A stretch of DNA of 28,449 nucleotides. It comes from Rhodococcus_G sp042754225. GTDB lineage: Bacteria > Actinomycetota > Actinomycetes > Mycobacteriales > Mycobacteriaceae. The notes beneath the pieces are model-generated. The model saw only the letters and a list, made by a program, of their open reading frames with translations, did not search any database and was not told the DNA's origin. Every line of letters starts with the position of its first letter. The first letter of the stretch is position 1. A program made the position numbers and the translations under genes. The stretch covers positions 1-28,449 of the forward strand of contig NZ_JBHZAH010000064.1 of the NCBI RefSeq assembly GCF_042754225.1, in the 5' to 3' direction. Shown piece by piece: positions 1-7,191 of this stretch.

Positions 1-153
1 CGGTCAGACCGAATGCTGGGTCCCTTCACCCATGTCGGGGGAATCGGATCTGCCCACTGACCGGAACGGCATCTGGGAGCCGGGCGGCGGTAGTGGGACC
101 GTTGTGGGTAAATCGGCGGGCTGAGGCACCGCTTCGTGAGACGGAGGCATGCG

Positions 154-1017
154 ATGACATCGGACCTGAGTTACGAAGGCACTCTTCGGGAGATCACCAC
201 CGAACAGGGCGTCCTGCGCTATCACGAGGCGGGCGACGGTCCCCCGCTGCTGTTGCTGCACGGCTCGGGCCCCGGTGTGACCGGTTGGCGCAACTTCCGC
301 GGCAACCTCGGGGTCTTCGCCGAGCACTTCCGTTGTCTGGTCCTCGAGTTCCCCGGCTTCGGCGTCAGTGACGACTTCGGTGGCCACCCGATGGTCACCG
401 CCCTCGACGCGGTGGCGAAGTTCGTCGACGCGCTCGGGCTCGACAGCGTCGACATCATCGGCAACTCGATGGGCGGCGGCGTCGCCATCAACTACGCCAT
501 CGCCCGTCCCGACAAGGTGCGCCGGCTGGTGACCATCGGCGGCATCGGCAAGAACATCTTCAGCCCCGGCCCGGGTGAGGGCATCAAGCTGCTGCAGGAG
601 TTCACCGAGGAGCCGAGCCGCGAGCGCCTGATCCAGTGGCTGTACTCGATGGTCTACGACCCGGCGATGGTGACCGAGGAGCTGATCGAGGAGCGCTGGA
701 CGCAGGCCACCGATCCGGCCACCCTCGAGAGCGCGCGCCGGATGTACAGCAAGGCGGCCTTCTCGATGATGGTCAAGGCCATGGAGGCCTCCGACGCGCC
801 GCCGCCGTGGGCGATGATGCACAAGGTGCAGGCGCCCACGCTGCTCACCTGGGGTCGCGACGACCGGGTCAGCCCGCTGGACATGGCGCTGATCCCGATG
901 CGGACCATTCCGAACGCGGAGCTGCACGTGTTCCCGAACTGCGGGCACTGGGCCATGATCGAGCAGAAGGAAGCCTTCGAGGCGGCGGTCCTGAGCTTCC
1001 TGCTCCGGAAGGCATAA
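154..1017 (+). CDS. Alpha/beta hydrolase, meta-cleavage-product hydrolase type
   Basis: A 287-residue cytoplasmic alpha/beta-hydrolase. The HGSGPG oxyanion-loop motif (residues 36-41), the nucleophile elbow GNSMGGG (Ser105), Asp237 in WGRDD and His265 in CGHW form a complete triad. HGSGPG together with GNSxGGG is typical of C-C bond hydrolases that split ring meta-cleavage products (HsaD, BphD and MhpC families); such enzymes act on vinylogous 1,5-diketones in aromatic or steroid ring degradation. The substrate here cannot be read from sequence. I start at the ATG at 154 because GGAGG at 143-147 is correctly spaced; an in-frame GTG at 136 would put that site inside the gene. No dioxygenase is adjacent, so it is not part of a visible meta-cleavage operon. 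It ends before a very strong hairpin that separates it from the next gene. Family call is strong, exact substrate uncertain. Confidence 0.85.
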   Translation: MTSDLSYEGTLREITTEQGVLRYHEAGDGPPLLLLHGSGPGVTGWRNFRGNLGVFAEHFRCLVLEFPGFGVSDDFGGHPMVTALDAVAKFVDALGLDSVDIIGNSMGGGVAINYAIARPDKVRRLVTIGGIGKNIFSPGPGEGIKLLQEFTEEPSRERLIQWLYSMVYDPAMVTEELIEERWTQATDPATLESARRMYSKAAFSMMVKAMEASDAPPPWAMMHKVQAPTLLTWGRDDRVSPLDMALIPMRTIPNAELHVFPNCGHWAMIEQKEAFEAAVLSFLLRKA

Positions 1018-1035
1018 CAGCGCCTCGCATGCGTT

Positions 1036-1090
1036 GAACGGGGGTTCGCGGCTCATTCTCGGTCCGAGAACGAGCCGTGAGCCCCCGTTC
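1036..1090. terminator. Very long hairpin (26-nt arms), probable terminator
   Basis: The arms 1036-1061 and 1065-1090 are complementary over 26 positions around a 3-nt loop (GTC at 1062-1064). I count 23 Watson-Crick pairs, two G-U pairs and one A-C mismatch. It starts 18 nt after the stop codon of the hydrolase and is followed by a short T-containing stretch (GGTTTG). It should end the hydrolase transcript; the near-symmetry means it could also work from the other strand. Confidence 0.85.
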
Positions 1091-1136
1091 GGTTTGTCGG
1101 CGGCGGGCCGGGTTCGGGGCCGTATGTAGAGTGCAC

Positions 1137-1856
1137 ATGACTTCCAGTACGAGTGAGGCCACCGTGACCGATTCGACCGCCCGCCAAAAGTCGCTCTATG
1201 TCCAGGACGGGATGTCCGACGAGGACGTCGCGAGGCAGAAGGACCTGTACGGACCGCTGACCGACAGCGTCCGGGAGCTGATCGAGATCGCGCTGCTGAC
1301 CGAGGTCGAGGACCTCGCCGACCTGCGCGCCGCACAGGAGAACCTCGAGGCGGCCAAGCAGATCCTGCGCAAGCGCATGAACCCCGGGCCGTACGGCGTC
1401 CGCTGGGGTGCGTCGGGCCAGAAGCGGGCCTGGGGCAACGCCGCGGCCGGACTGCGCAATGCGGTCGCGCCGCCGCTGGTGCTGGGCCACGATCCGGACG
1501 GACGGGCGTGGTGCGACTTCCACCTCGGCTCGCAGTACGAGGGCCCCGCCGGGCTCACCCACGGCGGGGTGTCCGCGCTCATCCTCGACCAGGTCCTCGG
1601 TTCTGCCGCGGAGATGGGCGGAGCTCCGGGCATGACCGGCACCCTGACCCTGCGCTACCGCAGGCCCACCCCGCTCGGCGACCTGCATGCCGAGGCCCGG
1701 ATCGACCGTGTCGAGGGGGTCAAGACCTTCGTGGTCGGCCACATCGCCGACGCCGACGGTGTCTGCGTGGAGGCCGAGGGAATCTTCATTCTCCCGAAGT
1801 GGGTGCGTAGCCAGGAGCCGTCGACGATCGGTCAGCCGGCGCCCGACGGGTTCTGA
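1137..1856 (+). CDS. PaaI-type hotdog-fold acyl-CoA thioesterase
   Basis: A 239-residue protein. The C-terminal half (about residues 115-225) is a single hotdog domain with the PaaI/4HBT signature: LTHGGVSALILDQ (HGG at 142-144, Asp151) followed by TLTLRYRRPTPLGD. Such proteins hydrolyse acyl- or aryl-CoA thioesters and usually work as tetramers. The first ~110 residues are an extra, charged, mostly helical stretch not part of the minimal domain. The start is uncertain. ATG 1137 has no clear ribosome binding site; TAGAGT at 1127-1132 is a plausible -10 that would place transcription start at about 1139, in which case GTG 1164, preceded by GTGAGG at 1153-1158, would be the true start. It lies alone between the long hairpin and a 373-nt gap. 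Substrate unknown. Confidence 0.8.
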   Translation: MTSSTSEATVTDSTARQKSLYVQDGMSDEDVARQKDLYGPLTDSVRELIEIALLTEVEDLADLRAAQENLEAAKQILRKRMNPGPYGVRWGASGQKRAWGNAAAGLRNAVAPPLVLGHDPDGRAWCDFHLGSQYEGPAGLTHGGVSALILDQVLGSAAEMGGAPGMTGTLTLRYRRPTPLGDLHAEARIDRVEGVKTFVVGHIADADGVCVEAEGIFILPKWVRSQEPSTIGQPAPDGF

Positions 1857-2229
1857 CGCCGGCCCACCGCCCTCACCGGGACACCCGGGCGGGCACGGGA
1901 CCTCCGGAATCCATTGCATATCAAGCGATCTCGTCGATATCTCGGTACCGGGAGCCGATGGTTCCGCCCTTGCGCGCGCGCCGTCGTCCGCCCTCGCGCC
2001 CCCGGCGGGCGTCCCTCGGGGCCGCCTCACCGCGCGGGATCGGTACCGGTGCCGGCGCCCGTCCGCGGGTTCGCCGCGGGTTCCTCACCGTCGGGTCGGG
2101 TGGTCCGGGGCCGCGCTATACCGCTGCTCCTGAGTTCGGCGGGCGCAGTCTCCCGTTCAGCGGTCGGTTCCGGACCGGCCGGCTCGTGCGCGCCCTACCA
2201 TCGGCCAAACCCGTATCGGAGGATGAACC
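1857..2229. other. Intergenic stretch without a convincing gene
   Basis: No frame here has a start, ribosome site and natural residue composition; open frames on both strands are Arg/Pro/Gly-rich. Just after the thioesterase, a small hairpin (CCGGG 1876-1880, CCCGG 1884-1888) is a weak terminator candidate. The 8-bp palindrome CGGTACCG occurs twice (1943-1950 and 2041-2048). TACCAT at 2196-2201 could be the -10 of the downstream oxidoreductase, giving a leader of roughly 22 nt. Confidence 0.5.
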
Positions 2230-3402
2230 GTGACCAGTCCCGATGTACTCGCTCCCGCCTCGCTCGGCCCGTTGACGCTGCGCAATCGCATCATCAAGTC
2301 CGCGACCTTCGAGGGCAGGACACCGAACGCGCTGGTCACAGACGAGCTGATCGATTTCCACCGTCGACCGGCCGCGGGCGGGGTCGGCATGTCCACCGTC
2401 GCCTACTGTGCGGTCGCGCCGGAGGGGCGCACCGAGTACGGCCAGCTGTGGATGCGTCCCGAGGTCGTTCCCGGACTACGTCGGCTGACCGACGCGATCC
2501 ATGCGGAGGGTGCCGCGGCCTCCGCGCAGCTGGGGCACGCGGGTCCGGTCGCGAACCAGAAGTCCACCGGGTTCCCCGCCTTGGCGCCGTCGCGTTCGTT
2601 CAACCCGATGAGCATGAAGACGGTTCGCAGCGCTACCGCCGAGGACATCGCCCGGATCACCGCCGCACACGGCAACGCCGCGAAGCTCGCCGTCGAGGGC
2701 GGCTTCGACGCCGTCGAGATCCACTTCGGGCACAACTACTTCGCCAGCTCGTTCCTGAGCCCGAAACTCAACCACCGCAAGGACTCCTACGGTGGTTCGC
2801 TGGAGAACCGGGCCCGGATCGTGCTCGAGACGGCGCGCGCCGTCCGCGAGGCGGTGGGCGGCAAGATCGCGATCCTGGCCAAGCTCAACATGGACGACGG
2901 GGTGCCCGGCGGCTTCCGGGTGGACGAGGCGATCCAGGTGGCGCAGTGGCTCGAGGCGGACGGCAGCCTCGACGCGCTCGAGCTGACCATGGGCAGTTCG
3001 CTGCTCAACCCGATGTACCTGTTCAAGGGCGATGCGCCGATCCGCGAGTTCGCCGAGGCGATGCCGCAGCCGATCAAGCTCGGCGTGCAACTGGTCGGCA
3101 AGAAGTTCATCCGCGAGTACCCGTACACCCCGCTGTTCATGCTCGAGCAGGCCCGCCTGATCCGCGCCGCGGTGACGATGCCGCTGGTACTGCTCGGCGG
3201 GGTCACGGACCGGGAGGGCATGGACACCGCGATGGCGGAGGGCTTCGAGTTCGTGGCCATGGCCCGGGCGCTGCTGCGCGAGCCGGACCTGGTCAACAAG
3301 ATCGCCGCGGATCGGGGCACCCGCTCGCTGTGCGACCACAACAACCGGTGCATGCCGACGATCTTCAGCGGCGCCCGCTGCGTGCTCGTCGAACCCGCCT
3401 AG
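2230..3402 (+). CDS. NADH:flavin oxidoreductase, Old Yellow Enzyme family
   Basis: A 390-residue FMN-dependent TIM-barrel ene-reductase-type enzyme. Signatures in order: N-terminal LGPLTLRNRIIKSATFEG, QLGHAG (100-105), the paired active-site histidines in HFGHNY (His165, His168), the barrel motif YGGSLENR (187-194), and the C-terminal phosphate-binding stretch ending in AMARALLREPDL. The family reduces C=C bonds conjugated to a carbonyl, or dienoyl-CoA. The C-terminus keeps three cysteines (368, 374, 384) in a CxHNNRCMPTI context, but with Asn at the position where many relatives have a further Cys, so an Fe-S cluster is not supported. GTG 2230 is chosen because GGAGGA at 2218-2223 sits 6 nt upstream. 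It precedes a TetR gene by 65 nt and the sterol-oxidase-like gene by about 800 nt, so a role in the same lipid or steroid block is possible but inferred. Confidence 0.88.
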   Translation: MTSPDVLAPASLGPLTLRNRIIKSATFEGRTPNALVTDELIDFHRRPAAGGVGMSTVAYCAVAPEGRTEYGQLWMRPEVVPGLRRLTDAIHAEGAAASAQLGHAGPVANQKSTGFPALAPSRSFNPMSMKTVRSATAEDIARITAAHGNAAKLAVEGGFDAVEIHFGHNYFASSFLSPKLNHRKDSYGGSLENRARIVLETARAVREAVGGKIAILAKLNMDDGVPGGFRVDEAIQVAQWLEADGSLDALELTMGSSLLNPMYLFKGDAPIREFAEAMPQPIKLGVQLVGKKFIREYPYTPLFMLEQARLIRAAVTMPLVLLGGVTDREGMDTAMAEGFEFVAMARALLREPDLVNKIAADRGTRSLCDHNNRCMPTIFSGARCVLVEPA

Positions 3403-3455
3403 GAAATCCACCGGAAACGGATCACCCGTGGCGGGGTCCGTGACCGCGGCTGCCC

Positions 3456-3461
3456 GATAAT
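3456..3461 (+). promoter_or_regulatory. Candidate -10 box of the TetR gene, leaderless start
   Basis: GATAAT ends exactly 6 nt before the GTG start at 3468, which would put the transcription start on the start codon. No ribosome binding site precedes the GTG. No good -35 element is visible. Confidence 0.5.
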
Positions 3462-3467
3462 GGCTGT

Positions 3468-4049
3468 GTGCGGTCACGGAACAAGATCTTGAACGCCACC
3501 CTCGAGCTGATCGAGAGTGCCGGCTACGGGGGGGTCACCGTCGCAGCGGTGGCCCAGGGCGCGGGCGTCACCCGGCAGACCGTCTACTCGATCTTCGGCA
3601 CGCGGGAGGAACTCGTCTCGCAGGCGGTGTCCGGGCTGGTCGTCCAGGTACTGGGGGACATCCGCGCCCGGCTCGACGCGGTCGACTCGGCCTTCGAGTA
3701 CGTCGCCGAACTCATCGTCGCCGGCCGCGCCGCCGTCCGTGACCATCCGGTGCTGACCACCCTGCTCGAGGCGGAGCACGGCAACCCGCTGTTCGACGCG
3801 GGCATGATCGAGCGCGCCAGACCCATTGCCCGGGAACTACTCTCGCCGCTCGGTGAGCGGGTGCCGAGCCTTCAGCCGAGCCTGGACGACGTCGTCGAGA
3901 TCGCGCTTCGCCTCGGCATCTCGGTGATCCTCTTCGAGGACGAAGCCGTCCGTACCGACGCCGATCTGCGCGCGTTCCTCGCCCGCTGGCTGAAACCGGC
4001 GATGATGCCCGGCACCTGGCCGGGCGCCGCGCCCGACGCGAGTTCTTGA
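3468..4049 (+). CDS. TetR-family transcriptional regulator
   Basis: A 193-residue one-domain regulator with an N-terminal TetR helix-turn-helix: residues about 22-50 read GVTVAAVAQGAGVTRQTVYS followed by IFGTREEL, the family signature. The rest is the variable helical ligand-binding and dimerisation domain, which gives no hint of the ligand. Most TetR proteins repress nearby genes by binding a palindrome across a promoter. Such a palindrome lies directly downstream, between the -35 and -10 boxes for the sterol oxidase-lipase pair, and the -35 box overlaps this gene's stop codon. That makes the oxidase and lipase genes the likely targets (inference). The GTG start at 3468 fits a leaderless transcript. 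Confidence 0.88.
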   Translation: MRSRNKILNATLELIESAGYGGVTVAAVAQGAGVTRQTVYSIFGTREELVSQAVSGLVVQVLGDIRARLDAVDSAFEYVAELIVAGRAAVRDHPVLTTLLEAEHGNPLFDAGMIERARPIARELLSPLGERVPSLQPSLDDVVEIALRLGISVILFEDEAVRTDADLRAFLARWLKPAMMPGTWPGAAPDASS

Positions 4050-4075
4050 CACATTCGGACACCAGTGTCTAGTTT
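4046..4075 (+). promoter_or_regulatory. Promoter with embedded operator-like palindrome
   Basis: A consensus -35 box TTGACA (4046-4051) overlaps the TetR stop codon and is followed after 18 nt by TAGTTT (4070-4075), a TAnnnT -10 box. Between them lies GACAC-CA-GTGTC (4058-4069), an inverted repeat with 5-bp arms. A further GACAC at 4048-4052 is placed exactly 10 bp (one helical turn) before the first arm. The position is that of a classical repressor operator; the neighbouring TetR protein is the obvious candidate. Transcription would start near 4082, giving a ~120-nt leader to the oxidase gene. Confidence 0.6.
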
Positions 4076-4088
4076 TAGCTCGCTCTTG

Positions 4089-4155
4089 GGAGTGAGTCGG
4101 ATCACTCCGCCTGCCTGACTCGTCTGGTCGCCCGGCCCACGTCGGGTGGCCAGAC
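4089..4155 (+). terminator. Two tandem hairpins between TetR and oxidase genes
   Basis: Hairpin 1: GGAGTGA (4089-4095) pairs with TCACTCC (4102-4108) around a 6-nt loop. Hairpin 2: 4122-4134 pairs with 4143-4155, 13 pairs including two G-U, around an 8-nt loop. They lie downstream of the promoter at 4046-4075 and upstream of the GTG at 4202. They may terminate the TetR transcript, or form a structured, possibly attenuating, leader of the oxidase mRNA. The sequence does not decide between these. Confidence 0.5.
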
Positions 4156-4201
4156 CGATCGTTCGTCGAGCTGATCGTGTCCGAGAACTGGGGGAACTGC
4201 T

Positions 4202-5797
4202 GTGTCCGAGATCAACCGCCGGTCCTTTCTCGCCGGTACCGCCGCCGCGGGAATCGCGCTGGCGACATCGCGGCCCGCCCAGGCCGCCAACGGGATTGCG
4301 GCCCGAGTCGGAGCCGTTCCGGTGACCCGTGGGGAGCACCGGGTGATCGTGGTCGGATCGGGCTTCGGCGGCGGTGTGACGGCACTGCGCCTGGCCGAGG
4401 CGGGGGTGCCGGTACTCGTGCTCGAACGTGGAATGCGTTGGCCCACAGGGCCGAACGCGGAGACTTTCCCGCATCCCACCGCGCCGGACAAGCGCATCCT
4501 CTGGTACCGGTCCGCGCCGCAGCTGTTCGGCACGCCGGTCGCCTTCGAGCCCTACACCGGCCTGATCGAGGCGGTTCCGGGCGAGAACATGACGGCACTG
4601 TGCGCGGCGGGTGTCGGCGGCGGTTCGCTGATCTATCAGGGCATGAGCCTGCAACCCTCGGAGGCCGTGTTCAACGCGCACCTCCCGCAGGAACTCGACT
4701 GGGCGACGATGGACCGGGTCCACTACCCCCGGGTTGCCCGCATGCTCCAACTCGCCGTTGCGCCGGACCAACTGGTCGACAGCCCGAGCTACCGCGCGCC
4801 GCGCATCTTCGCGGAGAACGTGCGGCGTGCCGGGCTGCCGCTGTCGAAGATCCCGATGCCGATCGACTGGAACTTCGCCCTCGACGAGGTCCGCGGCGCC
4901 ATGAAGCCCTCGTACACCAACGGGGACGGCGCGCTCGGGGTCAACAACGGCGGTAAGCACTCTGTCGACGTCACCTACCTCGCCGCGGCCGAAGCCACCG
5001 GCCGGGTCACGGTGCAGACCCTGCATCAGGTCACCGACGTCGAGCGGGCATCGGACGGACGGTGGACGGTGCACGTCGAGCGGATCGACACCGCGGGCAG
5101 GGTGCTCGAGAACAAGATCCTCACCACGAAGGCGCTGGTGATGGCCGCGGGCAGCCTGAACACCACCAGACTGCTGGTGCGGGCCGCGGCGCAGGGCCGG
5201 ATCCCCGATATGCCCGACGGTCTCGGCGAGGGCTGGGGCACCAACGCCGACCGCATCTACGTGTGGACGAACCCCGAACGGGAGTTCGGCGCCACCCAGG
5301 GTGGGCCGGTCGTGTACGGCAGCCTGAACTGGGACGACCCGTCCAACGCCCACACCGTCATCCAGGCCTCGATTCCGTCGCTCTCCGTGGACGTGCGAAG
5401 CACCATGCTGGTCGGCTACGGCGTCAGCGACGGGCGCGGCAGGTTCGAGTACGACTCGGCGGCCGACGCCGCGGTGCTGCGGTGGCCGAGGGAGGGCGAC
5501 TGGGCCATTCAGAACGGACACATCGCCCCGACGGTCCGTGCAATCGCCGGCCCGACGAGCGTGCTCACTGACACCAACGCGGTGTTCCCCTCGACGTGGC
5601 ACCCGCTCGGTGGCGCATCCATGGGTTCGGTGTGTGACCTCGAGGGCCGCATGCACGGCCAGCCGGGGCTGTACGTCCTCGACGGCGCGCTCATGCCGGG
5701 CAACACCGCCGCGTGCAACCCGTCCATGACGATCGCCGCGGTCGCCGAGCGCGCGCTGGACCGCATCGTCGCGCGTGATGTCGGCCCGGTGATCTGA
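4202..5797 (+). CDS. Tat-exported GMC oxidoreductase, cholesterol-oxidase-like
   Basis: A 531-residue FAD enzyme of the GMC family resembling class I (non-covalent FAD) cholesterol oxidases such as Brevibacterium/Streptomyces ChoA. The N-terminus is a twin-arginine signal (NRRSFLAG, Arg6-Arg7, then a mild hydrophobic stretch, likely cut after RPAQA at residue 28), so it is exported folded. The FAD-binding GSGFGGG starts at residue 52; AAGVGGGSLIYQGM is the GMC signature. TYLAAAEATGRVTVQTLHQV closely matches cholesterol oxidase. His467 (WHPLGGA) and Asn506 (ACNPSMTI) correspond to catalytic His447 and Asn485 of the Streptomyces enzyme. By my ungapped alignment from GRFEYD backwards, the isomerisation base Glu361 is replaced by Gln388. 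Cholesterol oxidases oxidise the 3-OH and isomerise the double bond; this one may only oxidise, or use another sterol or alcohol. GTG 4202 has GGGGGA at 4190-4195. The lipase follows after 49 nt, likely co-transcribed. Confidence 0.85.
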   Translation: MSEINRRSFLAGTAAAGIALATSRPAQAANGIAARVGAVPVTRGEHRVIVVGSGFGGGVTALRLAEAGVPVLVLERGMRWPTGPNAETFPHPTAPDKRILWYRSAPQLFGTPVAFEPYTGLIEAVPGENMTALCAAGVGGGSLIYQGMSLQPSEAVFNAHLPQELDWATMDRVHYPRVARMLQLAVAPDQLVDSPSYRAPRIFAENVRRAGLPLSKIPMPIDWNFALDEVRGAMKPSYTNGDGALGVNNGGKHSVDVTYLAAAEATGRVTVQTLHQVTDVERASDGRWTVHVERIDTAGRVLENKILTTKALVMAAGSLNTTRLLVRAAAQGRIPDMPDGLGEGWGTNADRIYVWTNPEREFGATQGGPVVYGSLNWDDPSNAHTVIQASIPSLSVDVRSTMLVGYGVSDGRGRFEYDSAADAAVLRWPREGDWAIQNGHIAPTVRAIAGPTSVLTDTNAVFPSTWHPLGGASMGSVCDLEGRMHGQPGLYVLDGALMPGNTAACNPSMTIAAVAERALDRIVARDVGPVI

Positions 5798-5846
5798 CCC
5801 GCACCCCGAACCCCCGCACCCCGACGAACCGAGCGGAAAGCACGCC

Positions 5847-7181
5847 ATGACCAACTCCCCCCGCCGCGTCCACGTCCCGTTCCGGCATCTGACGAAGTCC
5901 GCGGCAGCCGCGCTGATCGTCTGCGCCACAGCCGTATCCGTTCTCGCCGGGTCGGGCACCGCTCTCGCCGAGCAGGATGCGGACTTCTACTCCCCTCCGG
6001 CCCGCCTGACGTCGACCCCGGGAGCGATCCTCCGCACGGAGGCGATGCCGTTGTTCGCCTCGGCACCCGGCGGCGACGGAAGCTGGCCGGCCGCGGCGCA
6101 GCGCGTCATGTACACCTCCCGCCTGCAGGACGGCTCGCCGACCGCTGTGACGGGCACCTTCGTCGAGGGGAATCACCCGTGGCGCGGGACGGGGCCACGC
6201 CCGACCGTGGTCATCGCCCCCGGCACGGCCGGTCAGGGTGACCAATGTGCGATGTCGCGTGCCTTCTCCACGGGGATGTACGCGACCGCCGGTCCGCCGT
6301 CGTTGTCCGCCAACCAGGAAGCGGTGTCCGCGGGTGTGTGGACCGCGCTGGGTGCGCGGGTCTTCGTCACCGACTACATCGGACTCGGCACCCCGGGCAT
6401 CCACACCTATGCCAACAGGGTCGAGCAGGCACACGCCGTCCTCGACGCGGCCCGGGCCGCCAACGATCTCGGCGGTGGCGGCGCGTCGACACCCGTTGCG
6501 CTGTGGGGGTATTCGCAGGGAGGCGGGGCCACCGGAGCCGCGGCGGAACTGGCAGCCTCCTACGCTCCCGAGCTGAATCTGAAGGGCACCTGGGCGGGCG
6601 GGCCGACCGCCGACCTGGAAGAGGTGCTGGCACAGATCGACGGAAATCTCATCGGCGGCGCCATCGGCTTCGCGATCAACGGGTTCGTCGCACGCAATCC
6701 CGAACTCGACAGGACAGTCCACGAACGCCTCACGCCCGCAGGACTGGCGGTGCTCGGCGAACTCGGCACCGAGTGCATCGCCGACGTCATGGCCCGGCAG
6801 CCCTTCCTGCGGACCAACGCGTACACCAGGGACGGTCGGTCGCTGCTGGACAACCTGCGCGGCGCACCCGAGGCGATCCGCGTCCTCCGCGAGCAACGGC
6901 TGGGCACTCTCGCGCCGAGCGCGCCGGTACTGGTCACCAGCGGCCGCAACGACGACACAGTCCCCTACGGTCAGGCCCGCCAACTGGCCGTCGACTGGTG
7001 CGACCGGGGTGCGGCCGTCACCTTCCGCACCAATGACCTACCGCCCGTCGCGCCGGGCACGACCTTCGTCAATCATTTCGGTCCCGAGCTGATCGACGGC
7101 CTTCGAACGAACGGCGCGGTCTCGTACATTCTCGACCGGTTGAACGGCGTTCCGATCGGCCAGGGCTGCGAATTGACCTGA
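5847..7181 (+). CDS. Secreted lipase (secretory/LIP-family triacylglycerol lipase)
   Basis: A 444-residue exported alpha/beta-hydrolase of the secretory lipase family (PF03583 type), common in Rhodococcus, Nocardia and mycobacteria. A Sec signal runs from positively charged residues through a hydrophobic core (about 18-40) to a likely cut after ALA (residue 41). Motifs: TVVIAPGTAGQGDQC near the oxyanion hole, nucleophile GYSQGGG with Ser223, Asp369/Asp370 in SGRNDDTVPY, and His410 in FVNHFGPE. Family members cleave triacylglycerols and other carboxylic esters outside the cell. ATG 5847 follows a GCGGAAAG site. It starts 49 nt after the exported sterol-oxidase-like protein on the same strand; the simplest reading is one transcript for two exported enzymes acting one after the other on a lipid ester (inference). 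The gene converges with the next one, with only 10 nt between stop codons. Confidence 0.87.
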   Translation: MTNSPRRVHVPFRHLTKSAAAALIVCATAVSVLAGSGTALAEQDADFYSPPARLTSTPGAILRTEAMPLFASAPGGDGSWPAAAQRVMYTSRLQDGSPTAVTGTFVEGNHPWRGTGPRPTVVIAPGTAGQGDQCAMSRAFSTGMYATAGPPSLSANQEAVSAGVWTALGARVFVTDYIGLGTPGIHTYANRVEQAHAVLDAARAANDLGGGGASTPVALWGYSQGGGATGAAAELAASYAPELNLKGTWAGGPTADLEEVLAQIDGNLIGGAIGFAINGFVARNPELDRTVHERLTPAGLAVLGELGTECIADVMARQPFLRTNAYTRDGRSLLDNLRGAPEAIRVLREQRLGTLAPSAPVLVTSGRNDDTVPYGQARQLAVDWCDRGAAVTFRTNDLPPVAPGTTFVNHFGPELIDGLRTNGAVSYILDRLNGVPIGQGCELT

Positions 7182-7191
7182 CAACCGGCTC

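Noticed and set aside
4..1335. Long open frame on the minus strand across the hydrolase and thioesterase
   Set aside because: It is antisense to two clear enzymes, is rich in Arg/His/Gly/Val as expected for a GC-bias shadow, and runs through the hairpin terminator.
1943..2048. Two copies of the palindrome CGGTACCG in the gap before the oxidoreductase
   Set aside because: Eight bases of GC-rich palindrome twice within about 100 nt can occur by chance, and flanks are not conserved between the copies.
4202..5797. Reading the GMC protein as a choline or glucose-methanol dehydrogenase
   Set aside because: The TYLAAAEATGRVTVQTLHQV stretch, WHPLGG and CNPSMTI segments and overall length follow class I cholesterol oxidase rather than the choline dehydrogenase pattern.
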